Shown: positions 20,526 through 29,294 of the stretch, piece after piece
Position numbering within the stretch: the first letter of the stretch is position 1
Layout of the letters: the number at the start of each line of letters is the position of its first letter
Assembly: GCF_003012705.1 (NCBI RefSeq)
Contig: NZ_PXYL01000007.1
Location: 186,001 to 250,000, forward strand
Source: Pseudaminobacter soli (ex Li et al. 2025)
GTDB taxonomy: Bacteria > Pseudomonadota > Alphaproteobacteria > Rhizobiales > Rhizobiaceae
DNA: 64,000 nt
Direction: 5' to 3'
The notes under the pieces: model-generated
What the model was told of the DNA's origin: nothing
Databases searched by the model: none
Seen by the model: only the letters and a program-made list of their open reading frames with translations
Position numbers and translations under genes: made by a program

Positions 20526-21254
20526 ATGAACGACAAGAAGGCGCCGGCTCCGTTCAATTCGCCCTCGGCCCCAAGCGGGCCGGTGTCCAGCGCGCAGGAA
20601 ATCGAAGCCTTTTTGCGCGAGGCAAAGGCGCTCGCTTCCGAAAAATCCGGCGGCCGACTGATCCTGGCACTCGATGCGACCATGAGCCGGCAGCCGACCT
20701 GGGATCTTGCCTGCACACTGCAAGCGCAGATGTTCGACGCCGTCGGCAAGACTGGCTCGCTCGACGTGCAACTGGTCTATTTCCGCGGTATCGAAGAATG
20801 CCGCGCCTCGAAATTCGTCGGCGACACCGGCGCGCTCAAACGGCTGATGAGCAGCATCCAGTGTCAGGGCGGGCAGACCCAGATCGGCAAGGTCCTCTCA
20901 CACGCCTTGAGGGAAACCTCGCAGAGCAAGGTTTCGGCTCTCGTCTATATCGGCGACGCAATGGAGGAGAATGTCGACGCCCTGGCTATGAAAGCCGGCC
21001 AACTCGGATTGCATGGGGTGCCCGTCTTCATCTTCCAGGAGGGAGACGACCATGTCGCCGAAGCGGCCTTCAAGGAGATCGCGCGGCTGTCCAAGGGTGC
21101 CTGGTTCCGCTTCGACCGCAATGCCGCCGCGATGTTGGCTAAACTATTGTCTGCGGTCGCAGTGTTTGCCACGGGCGGCATCAAGGCGCTCGAAGCACGC
21201 GGCCGGGCCGAGGATCGGCTGATGATCGAGCATCTGCGGGGCGGACGGAAATGA
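20526..21254 (+). CDS. VWA-like domain protein
   Basis: This 242-residue soluble protein has a von Willebrand factor A-like fold. A degenerate MIDAS-type motif LILALDATMSRQ near residue 45 retains D-x-T-x-S. A GGQTQIGK loop near residue 115 and YIGDAMEE near residue 141 complete the likely metal site. It overlaps the following J-domain gene by 4 nt (ATGA), so the two are translationally coupled. The partner and function are unknown. Confidence 0.82.
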   Translation: MNDKKAPAPFNSPSAPSGPVSSAQEIEAFLREAKALASEKSGGRLILALDATMSRQPTWDLACTLQAQMFDAVGKTGSLDVQLVYFRGIEECRASKFVGDTGALKRLMSSIQCQGGQTQIGKVLSHALRETSQSKVSALVYIGDAMEENVDALAMKAGQLGLHGVPVFIFQEGDDHVAEAAFKEIARLSKGAWFRFDRNAAAMLAKLLSAVAVFATGGIKALEARGRAEDRLMIEHLRGGRK

Positions 21255-21946
21255 CCATCCTGCTTGGCCTGCTGGGAACGGTTTTGGTGATTGTCCTTAT
21301 GGGCTCGCTGTTCGTGCGTGCCGAGCCTGCGGCACTTGCCCGCGCGCTGACGCTGTCGGGACCTATCGCCATCGGCATCATAGGCACGATTCTGCTGTTG
21401 CTCGGACGAGCTGTTCTGGGCGGCCTTTTGATATCGGCGGCTTTCGGCTGGTATTCGATGGGCCGCATACGCACATCGCGCCGATCGTCGCCGGGAAAGC
21501 GCTCGACGGTGCGAACCGCAGCACTTGAGATGGAGCTGGACCATGACAGCGGCCGGCTGGAGGGAGTGGTCCTCGCTGGCCGGCACGAGCAGAAGACGCT
21601 GAATTCGATGAGCCTGAGCGAGCTCAGGGAACTGTATTCGGACCTTTACGGAGACCCGGAGAGCCGCCAGCTACTGGAGACCTATCTTGATGGCCGGTTT
21701 CCCATCTGGCGCGAAAACGCGGATGCGAATCGTCGCGACAGGCAGGGTGTTGCGCCAAGTTCTGGCGCCATGACTAAGGAGGAGGCCTACAAGATCCTTG
21801 GTCTTGAAGCGGGGGCCACCGCGGCGGATGTCCGCAAGGCGCATCGACGCCTGATGCAGCGCCTGCACCCCGATCTCGGGGGCACGTCTTTCCTGGCCGC
21901 GCGGATCAACGAAGCCAAGGACGTTCTGCTCACCAATCACGATTAG
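21251..21946 (+). CDS. Membrane-anchored J-domain (DnaJ-like) protein
   Basis: This 231-residue protein has two or three N-terminal hydrophobic segments (about 3-70), a variable cytoplasmic linker and a C-terminal J domain (about 180-231). The J domain starts KEEAYKILGLEAGATAADV and contains the essential HPD in QRLHPDLGG. J domains stimulate Hsp70 ATPase, and the C-terminal placement behind membrane helices resembles Pam18/TIM14-type or other membrane co-chaperones. It is translationally coupled to the VWA protein by a 4-nt overlap. The client and role are unknown. Confidence 0.88.
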   Translation: MTILLGLLGTVLVIVLMGSLFVRAEPAALARALTLSGPIAIGIIGTILLLLGRAVLGGLLISAAFGWYSMGRIRTSRRSSPGKRSTVRTAALEMELDHDSGRLEGVVLAGRHEQKTLNSMSLSELRELYSDLYGDPESRQLLETYLDGRFPIWRENADANRRDRQGVAPSSGAMTKEEAYKILGLEAGATAADVRKAHRRLMQRLHPDLGGTSFLAARINEAKDVLLTNHD

Positions 21947-21992
21947 ACCTCCTACGACACGGAACAAGCGGGAGAGTTTCTGCTCGGCCGTC

Positions 21993-23438
21993 CTAGTTCT
22001 GGACGGCATAGCAGGAGATTTTCTTCTTCTTCAGTGCGGCGCAGGCATCCCAGGCGGCGACCTTGGATTCGAAGCCGCCGAAACGTGCGCGGTGATAGGT
22101 CACGCCACCTTTCTCGAACTGCACGGTGAAGCCGGAGGCCCTGGCCAGAATGCCGCCCGCCTGCTTGCTGGTCTTGTCGAGAATGGCCTCGGCTCCTTCG
22201 CGGTTCGGCGCCGAGGCGATCTGCACCACCCAGCCAGACGGGGTGACCGAGGCGGTCTTGACCGGATCCACATGCTGCACGGCGGGAGCGGGTGCTGCTT
22301 CGGCTTCTGCATCGGCACGCTGGAACGGAACCGGTTCGGCATAGGCCTGCAGGGCCGGAGCCGGTACGGATTCCGGCGTCTTAGCGGGCTTGGCAGGAGC
22401 TGCTTCAGCCACCTTGGCGGGCGCGGCCTGCTCTTCGTCGTCCATGGCAACCTCTACGTCGCCGTCGGGTTTGACGTCGGGCGTCGGGGCGTCGTGCTTG
22501 GGCAGCAATACCTTGGCGATGGCGCCGGCCGGCGAGGTGGTTTCCGCGCGGGCAACCAGCGCACCACGCTTGCCGCCGTTGGAAGCCTGCGGCAGGTACC
22601 GCTGGATCAGCTCGACCATGTGGTTGTCGCGGGCGCCGCCGCTCGCGCCACCCATGACGACCGCGACGATACGACGGTTGCCGTCGATCACCGATGAGAC
22701 CAGATTGAATCCGGAGGCATTGGTGTAGCCGGTCTTGATGCCGTCCATACCCTTCACGCGGCCCAGCAGGTGATTGTGGTTGGGCATGCGCGCACGACCC
22801 CAGGTGAAGGAGCGCGTGGAGAAATAGCCGTAATACTGCGGATAGTGCTCGCGCAGCGCCAGGCCGAGCGTGGACATGTCGCGTGCGGTGGTGAACTGTC
22901 CGGGATTGGGCAGGCCATTGGCGTTGCGGAACACGGTGCCGGTCATGCCAAGGCTGCGCGCCTTTGCCGTCATCATCCGGGCGAATGTTTCTTCATCGCC
23001 CGCGATCAGTTCGGCGAGAGCCGTCGAGGCATCGTTGGCCGACTTGGTCACCAGCGCGTAGATGGCGGTCTCTACATTGACCGAGCCGCCAGCCCGCACG
23101 CCGAGCTTTGTCGGCGGCTGCGAGGCGGCATGCGCCGAGAAGGGCACGCGCGTTTCCTTGGTGATCTTGCCGCGGGAGAGCGCCTCGAAGGTGAGGTAGA
23201 GCGTCATCATCTTGGTCAGCGACGCCGGGAACCGACGCGAGTCGGGATTGGCCGAGAACAGCGTCTTGCCGGTATTCGCATCGATGACGATCGCCGCGTA
23301 TCTCGGGTTGGACTTCTTGGCGGCGGCGTTGGCCACGCCGGCCGAGACCACGCTCATGACCACGGCTAGAATCGTTGCGATTGCGGATTTCGCGGAGAAG
23401 AACTGCTTGAGGGCAATGCCGGCAAACGCTTGACGCAC
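21993..23438 (-). CDS. D-alanyl-D-alanine carboxypeptidase (S11 family) with SPOR domain
   Basis: This periplasmic penicillin-binding protein trims the terminal D-Ala of peptidoglycan stem peptides. The roughly 481-residue protein has a signal peptide ending ...SAGVANA, the catalytic SLTK (Ser73/Lys76), the SAN motif (TKSANDAS) and KTG (GIKTGYTNASG). A Pro/Ala/Glu-rich linker leads to a C-terminal SPOR domain (GWVVQIASAPNREGAEAIL onward), which binds denuded septal glycan. I chose GTG 23438 because CAAGGG lies 7 nt upstream. GTG 23465 would add nine residues. The SPOR domain suggests work at the division site. Confidence 0.93.
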   Translation of the reverse strand: MRQAFAGIALKQFFSAKSAIATILAVVMSVVSAGVANAAAKKSNPRYAAIVIDANTGKTLFSANPDSRRFPASLTKMMTLYLTFEALSRGKITKETRVPFSAHAASQPPTKLGVRAGGSVNVETAIYALVTKSANDASTALAELIAGDEETFARMMTAKARSLGMTGTVFRNANGLPNPGQFTTARDMSTLGLALREHYPQYYGYFSTRSFTWGRARMPNHNHLLGRVKGMDGIKTGYTNASGFNLVSSVIDGNRRIVAVVMGGASGGARDNHMVELIQRYLPQASNGGKRGALVARAETTSPAGAIAKVLLPKHDAPTPDVKPDGDVEVAMDDEEQAAPAKVAEAAPAKPAKTPESVPAPALQAYAEPVPFQRADAEAEAAPAPAVQHVDPVKTASVTPSGWVVQIASAPNREGAEAILDKTSKQAGGILARASGFTVQFEKGGVTYHRARFGGFESKVAAWDACAALKKKKISCYAVQN

Positions 23439-23614
23439 TGTTGCACCCTTGAATTTTTGTTGCACCCCGAGGCGGCAAAGGTTCCTGCCTCGCTTTGGCG
23501 CACACTAGGGCGGCAGCGTTACCAATCCGTTTATGGTAACCGGAACGTTCACCTTTTTATTCGGGCTTTAGAATGAATTTAGTTTTTGTCGCATCCGTGG
23601 CCGACGCCGCGTCA

Positions 23615-23643
23615 TTGACTTTTTGTGCATTGCACAATAAATT
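23615..23643 (+). promoter_or_regulatory. Phasin promoter with a perfect palindromic operator in the spacer
   Basis: TTGACT (23615-23620) and TAAATT (23638-23643) are separated by exactly 17 nt. The spacer ends with a perfect 7+1+7 inverted repeat TTGTGCA-T-TGCACAA (23623-23637). PhaR/AniA repressors of polyhydroxyalkanoate genes are known to bind TGC-rich dyads in front of phasin genes, and this site matches that type. Repressor identity is inferred. Confidence 0.6.
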
Positions 23644-23701
23644 GACTGCAACGCAAAAAATGCGCCGAGACCATCAGCCAGCATCGAAAGGGAATGCGCA
23701 G

Positions 23702-24031
23702 ATGTTGCAGTCGTTTGATGAAGCCAACAAGTTCGGCAAGGAATTCGTGGACAGCGGCCTGAAGAGCTTTGCGGCCATCTCCAAGAGCGCCCAGGCCATC
23801 GCCGTCGAGGCAACGGAATACACCAAGAAGTCGTTCGAAACCGGCACCGCCACCTTCGAGAAGGTGATGTCCTCGGGTTCGCTGGAGAAAGCTCTGGAAA
23901 TCCAGACCGATTATGCCAAGCAGGCCTATGAGGGCTTCGTCGCAGAGGCTACCAAGATGAGTGAACTCTACGCCGATCTCGCCAAGGAGGCCTACAAGCC
24001 TTTCGAGTCGGTCGTCGCCAAGGCTAAGTAA
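23702..24031 (+). CDS. Phasin family protein
   Basis: Phasins coat polyhydroxyalkanoate granules or act as granule-linked chaperones. The 109-residue protein is almost wholly helical and amphipathic. It shows the family pattern KSFAAISKSAQAIAVEATEY, a central ALEIQTDYAKQAYEGF and a C-terminal KEAYKPFE. ATG 23702 follows an AAGGGAA ribosome-binding site by about 8 nt. Its promoter carries a palindromic operator and a strong terminator follows, so it is a single-gene unit. No PHA synthase is in the window. Confidence 0.9.
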   Translation: MLQSFDEANKFGKEFVDSGLKSFAAISKSAQAIAVEATEYTKKSFETGTATFEKVMSSGSLEKALEIQTDYAKQAYEGFVAEATKMSELYADLAKEAYKPFESVVAKAK

Positions 24032-24073
24032 GCTCACAGGCACGTGATTGCGGGGCCACGGGTCCCATTGGAG

Positions 24074-24102
24074 CCCGGTTGCGCAAAGCGGCCGGGTTTT
24101 TT
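24074..24102 (+). terminator. Intrinsic terminator of the phasin gene
   Basis: A 9-bp stem (24074-24082 with 24088-24096, two G-U pairs) and a GCAAA loop are followed by six T (24097-24102). Confidence 0.85.
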
Positions 24103-24276
24103 GCTTTTGCGGACGCCTGATCGGGATCACGAATGGCTGAAGCGGCATCGGCGGAAACAGCAACCATATTGTCAGCCGAAAAGAAGAGCTTAAAATCCGT
24201 GAACGGCTACCTACATTTGAGTGCGGGTGAGGATCCCGCGAAAGGTAAGAGAAGAGTGACGAGCGTCGGGGGCGCC

Positions 24277-24627
24277 ATGGGAATGCGAATGGCGCATATG
24301 CAAAATGGCGAGGGTAGTGGCAACGTTCCCGGACGGGGGACGGCGGTTATCACTCGCACAAAGCCGAAGACAAAGAAGCCCAGCCTGTATCGGGTTCTGA
24401 TCCTCAACGATGACTACACACCGATGGAGTTCGTGATCCATATTTTGGAACGATTTTTCCAGAAGGATCGCGAAACCGCCACTCGGATCATGTTGCATGT
24501 ACACAATCATGGCGTGGGCGAGTGTGGGGTTTATACATTTGAAGTGGCCGAGACGAAGGTGTCCCAGGTCATGGATTTTGCCCGTCAGAATCAACATCCG
24601 CTGCAATGCGTGATGGAGAAGAAATGA
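24277..24627 (+). CDS. clpS: ATP-dependent Clp protease adaptor ClpS
   Basis: ClpS delivers N-degron substrates to ClpA/ClpP. The core has the typical [21 protein letters not shown] stretch, the acidic NDDYT pocket, [11 protein letters not shown] and the [11 protein letters not shown] end. ATG 24277 gives 116 residues, the usual rhizobial ClpS length. The frame is open back to an ATG at 24133 that would add 48 residues, and several ATGs cluster at 24283-24298. It lies 8 nt before clpA, with which it must form an operon. The family is certain; the start is uncertain. Confidence 0.92.
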   Translation: MGMRMAHMQNGEGSGNVPGRGTAVITRTKPKTKKPSLYRVLILNDDYTPMEFVIHILERFFQKDRETATRIMLHVHNHGVGECGVYTFEVAETKVSQVMDFARQNQHPLQCVMEKK

Positions 24628-24635
24628 GGTTTTGA

Positions 24636-27098
24636 ATGCCGGCTTTCTCACCGGGCCTGGAAAAGGCGCTTCACCAGGCGCTCACATTCGCCAACGAGCG
24701 TCATCATGAATATGCGACGCTCGAACATCTTCTGTTGGCCCTGATCGACGACGCGGAAGCGGCGGCGGTCATGCGCGCCTGCAATGTCGACCTGGCTGAA
24801 CTGAAACGCACCGTCCTCAACTATATCGACACCGAACTCGACAATCTGGTCACCGGCTACGACGAGGATTCCAAGCCTACGGCAGGTTTCCAGCGCGTCA
24901 TCCAGCGTGCGGTCATCCACGTTCAGTCGTCGGGCCGCGATGAGGTGTCGGGTGCCAATGTGCTCGTCGCGATCTTCGCCGAGCGCGAAAGCCATGCCGC
25001 CTATTTCCTGCAGGAACAGCAGATGACCCGTTACGACGCGGTCAACTACATCAGCCACGGCATCGCCAAGCGGCCCGGAGCGAGCGAAACGCGCACGCCG
25101 CGCGGCGCCGAGGACGATCATGCCGGCTCTTCCGGCAACGAATCGGAAGAGGGCGGCAAGAAGAAGCAGCAGGACGCGCTGGCGGCCTACTGCATCGATC
25201 TCAACAAGAAGGCCCGCGCCGGCAAGATCGATCCGTTGATCGGCCGCGAGCAAGAAATCAATCGCACCATCCAGGTGCTGTGCCGCCGTTCAAAGAACAA
25301 CCCGCTCTATGTCGGTGATCCCGGCGTGGGCAAGACTGCGATTGCCGAAGGGCTGGCCAAGCGCATTGTCGAGGGCGACGTTCCCGACGTGCTGGCCGAT
25401 GCCACCATCTTCGCGCTCGACATGGGCACGCTGCTGGCCGGCACGCGCTATCGCGGCGATTTCGAGGAGCGCCTGAAGCAGGTCGTCAAGGAACTGGAAG
25501 AGTATCCGGGAGCGGTGCTGTTCATCGACGAGATCCACACGGTGATCGGCGCCGGCGCGACGTCGGGCGGTGCGATGGATGCATCGAACCTCCTGAAGCC
25601 GGCTCTGTCGTCCGGCGCGATTCGCTGCATCGGCTCGACCACCTACAAGGAATTCCGCCAGTTCTTTGAGAAGGACCGCGCTCTGGTGCGGCGCTTCCAG
25701 AAGATCGACGTGAAGGAGCCGACGGTCGACGACGCCATCGAGATCATGAAGGGCCTGAAGCCCTACTATGAAGAGTTCCACCGGGTGAAATACACCAACG
25801 AGGCCATCAAGGCCGCGGTGGAGCTGTCGGCGCGCTACATCAACGACCGCAAGCTGCCGGACAAGGCGATCGACGTGATCGACGAAACCGGTGCCTCGCA
25901 GATGCTGCTGCCCGAAGGCAAGCGCAAGAAGACCATCGGCATCAAGGAGATCGAGGCGACCATCGCCACGATGGCGCGCATTCCGCCCAAGACGGTTTCG
26001 GCCGACGACGAGCAAGTGCTTGCCAATCTGGAAGCCGAGCTACGCCGCGTCGTCTACGGTCAGGATACAGCGATCACCGCGCTTGCCTCGGCGATCAAGC
26101 TGGCGCGTGCGGGCCTGCGCGAACCGGAGAAGCCGATCGGCTCCTACCTGTTCTCGGGTCCGACGGGCGTCGGCAAGACCGAGGTGGCGCGGCAGCTGGC
26201 TGCGTCGCTCGGCGTCGAGCTGATCCGCTTCGACATGTCCGAGTACATGGAGCGCCACACTGTCTCGCGTCTGATCGGCGCGCCTCCCGGCTATGTCGGC
26301 TTCGACCAAGGCGGCCTGCTGACCGACGGCGTCGACCAGCATCCGCACTGCGTGTTGCTGCTCGACGAGGTCGAAAAAGCTCATCCGGACCTGTTCAACA
26401 TCCTGTTGCAGGTCATGGACCACGGCAAGCTGACCGACCACAACGGCAAGCAGATCGACTTCCGCAACGTCATCCTGATCATGACGACCAATGCGGGTGC
26501 TGCCGACATGGCCAAGGCGGCCATCGGCTTCGGCTCGTCGAAGCGGGAAGGCGACGACATGGAAGCGATCAACCGGCTGTTCTCGCCGGAGTTCCGCAAC
26601 CGTCTCGATGCCATCATCCCGTTCGGTTCGCTGCCGGTGCCGGTGGTGCATCAGGTCGTGCAGAAGTTCGTCATGCAGTTGGAGGCCCAGCTCTCCGATC
26701 GCGGCGTGACCTTCGACCTGTCGCCCGAAGCCATCGCATGGCTGGCCGAGAAGGGCTACGACGAGCGCATGGGTGCACGGCCGCTCAGCCGTGTCATCCA
26801 GGAGTACGTCAAGAAGCCGTTGGCTGAAGAGGTGCTGTTCGGAAAGCTCAAGAAGGGTGGCACGGTCCGCGTCACCGTCGAGAAGAAGGAAGACGGCGAG
26901 ACCGGCCTGAAGCTCGAGAGCATCGCCGACGAGGTGCCGGTGAAGCCCAAGAAGGAAGAGACCAAGGGTCCGGCGAGGAAGCCGGCGGCAAAGAAGGCCG
27001 TGGCAAAGAAAGCCACGAGCCAGAAGCCCAAGGCCGCTCCCAATGGCAAGGACGGGACCAAGCGGAGCCTGGTGCCGCAACTGCCGCGCAAGGGCTGA
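24636..27098 (+). CDS. clpA: ATP-dependent Clp protease ATP-binding subunit ClpA
   Basis: ClpA is a AAA+ unfoldase that feeds substrates into ClpP. The 820-residue protein has an N-domain that docks ClpS (about 1-145). The first AAA module has Walker A GDPGVGKT near residue 228 and Walker B LFIDEIHT near residue 295. The second has Walker A GPTGVGKT near residue 509 and Walker [12 protein letters not shown] near residue 573. The final 50 residues form a Lys/Ala/Pro-rich tail beyond the conserved domain. It is co-transcribed with clpS and ends at a perfect terminator. Confidence 0.97.
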   Translation: MPAFSPGLEKALHQALTFANERHHEYATLEHLLLALIDDAEAAAVMRACNVDLAELKRTVLNYIDTELDNLVTGYDEDSKPTAGFQRVIQRAVIHVQSSGRDEVSGANVLVAIFAERESHAAYFLQEQQMTRYDAVNYISHGIAKRPGASETRTPRGAEDDHAGSSGNESEEGGKKKQQDALAAYCIDLNKKARAGKIDPLIGREQEINRTIQVLCRRSKNNPLYVGDPGVGKTAIAEGLAKRIVEGDVPDVLADATIFALDMGTLLAGTRYRGDFEERLKQVVKELEEYPGAVLFIDEIHTVIGAGATSGGAMDASNLLKPALSSGAIRCIGSTTYKEFRQFFEKDRALVRRFQKIDVKEPTVDDAIEIMKGLKPYYEEFHRVKYTNEAIKAAVELSARYINDRKLPDKAIDVIDETGASQMLLPEGKRKKTIGIKEIEATIATMARIPPKTVSADDEQVLANLEAELRRVVYGQDTAITALASAIKLARAGLREPEKPIGSYLFSGPTGVGKTEVARQLAASLGVELIRFDMSEYMERHTVSRLIGAPPGYVGFDQGGLLTDGVDQHPHCVLLLDEVEKAHPDLFNILLQVMDHGKLTDHNGKQIDFRNVILIMTTNAGAADMAKAAIGFGSSKREGDDMEAINRLFSPEFRNRLDAIIPFGSLPVPVVHQVVQKFVMQLEAQLSDRGVTFDLSPEAIAWLAEKGYDERMGARPLSRVIQEYVKKPLAEEVLFGKLKKGGTVRVTVEKKEDGETGLKLESIADEVPVKPKKEETKGPARKPAAKKAVAKKATSQKPKAAPNGKDGTKRSLVPQLPRKG

Positions 27099-27120
27099 GA
27101 AGACACCTGAACCAATGAAG

Positions 27121-27158
27121 AGCCGCCGGCCGCATAAAGCGGCCGGCGGCTTTCTTTT
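27121..27158 (+). terminator. Intrinsic terminator of clpSA
   Basis: A perfect 13-bp GC-rich stem (27121-27133 with 27139-27151) around an ATAAA loop is followed by TTTCTTTT. It stands 22 nt after the clpA stop. Confidence 0.9.
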
Positions 27159-27337
27159 GGCATGTCGTTAGATGCCCAAGGTGACCAAGCCGGAGACGCT
27201 GATTTTCCACGCCGGTCACACTCATTTTGACGGGGCACGCTGTCGGGTGCCTCGAACAAAATCTCTCCTGACGACCGGCGACTGGTCCAAGGTTTTGATG
27301 TCGCTGCGTCGGGCGGCGCGTGCTAATCAGCGCCTCG

Positions 27338-28099
27338 ATGCCAGACGATACCTCCACATTACCTGAGCCAGTCCATTCTTCAGGCACCGATGCACGCCGT
27401 ATCTGGTTTTTGCGGGGCGTCCGGACGGCCTTTTCGGTTCCCGGGCTGATCCTTGCCAGCGCCTTCATCGGATTCGCCGGACTTGCGCGCGAGGCCGGAC
27501 TGACACTGGCGCAGGCCGTGTTCATGACGGGCATGGTCTGGGCGCTGCCGGCCAAGGTGGTTCTGGTCGGCGCGATCATGTCAGGCGCCTCGCTGCCGGC
27601 GGCAACCTTCGCGGTGGCACTGTCATCCATCCGTCTGATGCCGATGGTGGTGGCGCTCGTGCCGGAACTCAAAGGGTCGCGCACGCCTAAATGGCTGCTT
27701 TATCTGCTCTCCCATTGCGTTGCCGTCACGTCCTGGGTGCTCGCGATGGAGCGCGTCGGGGGCATTCCAAGGGAAATGCGCGCGACCTATTACGCCGGAC
27801 TGGGCTTTACGCTGGTGCTGACGAACATGGTCGTCGTCGGCGTGGTGTTTGTGCTCGCGGGCAATCTGCCGCCCATCGTCTCGGCGGGGCTGCTGCTGCT
27901 CACGCCGATGTATTTCCTGACCTCGCTCTGGGGCTCGGCGCGCGAGCGGGCAGGGCATGTGGCGATGGTCTTGGGGTTAGGGCTTGGGCCGCTTTTCCAC
28001 ACCGTCTGGCCCGGATTCGACCTGTTGGCGGCGGGGCTCACCGGCGGCGTGGCCGCTTACATCTATCACCGTCTGGCGCGACGGAGGGCGACCGCATGA
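27338..28099 (+). CDS. azlC: AzlC-family branched-chain amino acid exporter, large subunit
   Basis: AzlC with AzlD forms an inner-membrane exporter of branched-chain amino acids or analogues. The roughly 253-residue protein has several membrane segments and the family-typical FSVPGLILASAFIGFAGL start, SIRLMPMVVALVPEL near residue 98 and HCVAVTSWVLAMER near residue 120. ATG 27338 is preferred over GTG 27320 because the upstream residues look unconserved. Its stop overlaps the azlD start by 4 nt. azlD is frameshifted, so the exporter may be non-functional if that change is real. Confidence 0.87.
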   Translation: MPDDTSTLPEPVHSSGTDARRIWFLRGVRTAFSVPGLILASAFIGFAGLAREAGLTLAQAVFMTGMVWALPAKVVLVGAIMSGASLPAATFAVALSSIRLMPMVVALVPELKGSRTPKWLLYLLSHCVAVTSWVLAMERVGGIPREMRATYYAGLGFTLVLTNMVVVGVVFVLAGNLPPIVSAGLLLLTPMYFLTSLWGSARERAGHVAMVLGLGLGPLFHTVWPGFDLLAAGLTGGVAAYIYHRLARRRATA

Positions 28100-28442
28100 C
28101 CTTCACCGCGATCGATGCCTGGTGGTGGCCGTTCCTGTTCATCCTTGTCGCCGGGTGGCTGGCGACCGACAGCTGGCGCTTTCTCGGCGTCTATTTCGGC
28201 GGCCGGATTTCGGAAAGCTCGGATATTCTGGTGCTGGTGCGCACCGTGGCGACCGCGTTGGTGGCTGCCGTCATCGGCAACCTGATCGTCTTTCCGACCG
28301 GCGCACTGGCAGCGACGTCGCTTGCCTTGCGGATCGGGCCGTAGCGATTGGTTTTATCGCCTATCTTCTGCTCGGCCGCCGCGTGCTGGTGGGCATCATT
28401 GCGGCCGAGATCGTTTTGGCTATGGGAATCTTGGTGTCGTAA
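28096..28442 (+). pseudogene. azlD: AzlD-family subunit, apparent one-base frameshift
   Basis: The first 82 codons (MTFTAIDAWWWPFLF onward) match AzlD and stop at TAG just after LRIGP. The rest of a normal AzlD follows in the next frame as AVAIGFIAYLLLGRR and ends MGILVS at 28442. Adding one G to the GGG run at 28336-28338 restores LRIGAVAIGF and a full-length protein of about 115 residues. A homopolymer error in the assembly and a true recent mutation are both possible. The intact second half argues against old decay. Confidence 0.85.
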
Positions 28443-28450
28443 CTGCGCTG

Positions 28451-28876
28451 CTACGCGGCAGCCAGGGCGGCGCGAAGCTTCTCTGCGTGCTCGGCCAGCA
28501 CTTCCGGCTCTTCCATCTGGCCCGTATGCGGCTTCAGCGGCACGCCCTCGAAGCGCGGCAAGACGTGCACGTGCAGGTGAAATACGGTCTGCCCGGCGGC
28601 CGGCTCGTTGAACTGGATGACCGTCACGCCGTCCGCGACAAAAGCCTCCTTGGCAGCACGGGCGATCTTCTGCACGACGCCCATGAGCGGGCCGAAAACA
28701 GCGGGATCGGCGTCCAGGAGGTTGCGGGAAGCGGCCTTAGGAACTACGAGCGTATGGCCCGTGCCCTGGGGCATGAGATCCATGAAGGCGATCGCCGTTT
28801 CATCCTCATAGACCTTGTGGGCGGGCAGTTCGCCGCGCAGGATCTTCGCGAACACGTTGGTATCGTCGTATTTCAT
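28451..28876 (-). CDS. HIT-family nucleotide-binding hydrolase
   Basis: HIT proteins hydrolyse nucleotide phosphoramidates such as adenosine-5'-monophosphoramidate, or related dinucleotides. The 141-residue protein has the N-terminal FAKILRGELPAHKVYED and the catalytic His triad HLHVHVLPR near residue 98. Length and layout fit the HinT/Hit-like branch. It converges with frameshifted azlD (8 nt between stops) and diverges from the SMR gene. Confidence 0.93.
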   Translation of the reverse strand: MKYDDTNVFAKILRGELPAHKVYEDETAIAFMDLMPQGTGHTLVVPKAASRNLLDADPAVFGPLMGVVQKIARAAKEAFVADGVTVIQFNEPAAGQTVFHLHVHVLPRFEGVPLKPHTGQMEEPEVLAEHAEKLRAALAAA

Positions 28877-28954
28877 GGTGTGCCTCTCATCGTGTGCGTG
28901 TTCGCGTCATAGTCGTTTCGGCAACAGCCCGCAATCAACGAGACAGGAACACGC

Positions 28955-29290
28955 ATGAATTGGAACTACGGCTATCTGGTCATAGCCATCATATTCGAAG
29001 TGCTGGCAACGACGGCGCTGAAGGAAACGCACGGATTCACCCGGCTGCTGCCGTCGCTGGTGACGGTTACGGGCTATGCGCTTGCCTTCTATTTCCTGTC
29101 CCTGACCCTGCGTATCATGCCGGTCGGCGTGGTCTATGCCCTCTGGTGCGGCGCCGGCATCATTCTCATCACCGCGATCGGCTGGGTGTGGTTCCGCCAG
29201 GCGCTCGACATGCCTGCCTTGATCGGCATGGGGTTCATCATGGTGGGCGTCGGCATCATCAACCTCTACTCGAAGACGCTGGTGCACTGA
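28955..29290 (+). CDS. Small multidrug resistance (SMR) family transporter, EmrE-like
   Basis: SMR proteins are dimeric proton antiporters that export cationic compounds. The 111-residue protein has four membrane helices. A membrane glutamate lies in the first helix (IIFEVLATTALK), at the position essential for coupling. Motifs MPVGVVYALWCGAGI near residue 64 and GVGIINLYSK near the end are EmrE-like rather than Gdx-like. Substrates are not decided by sequence. It is a single gene, convergent with the DUF482 gene (4 nt between stops). Confidence 0.92.
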   Translation: MNWNYGYLVIAIIFEVLATTALKETHGFTRLLPSLVTVTGYALAFYFLSLTLRIMPVGVVYALWCGAGIILITAIGWVWFRQALDMPALIGMGFIMVGVGIINLYSKTLVH

Positions 29291-29294
29291 CGCC

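Noticed and set aside
27172-27366. 64-codon ORF between clpA and azlC
   Set aside because: It has no convincing ribosome-binding site or recognisable product and overlaps the azlC start.
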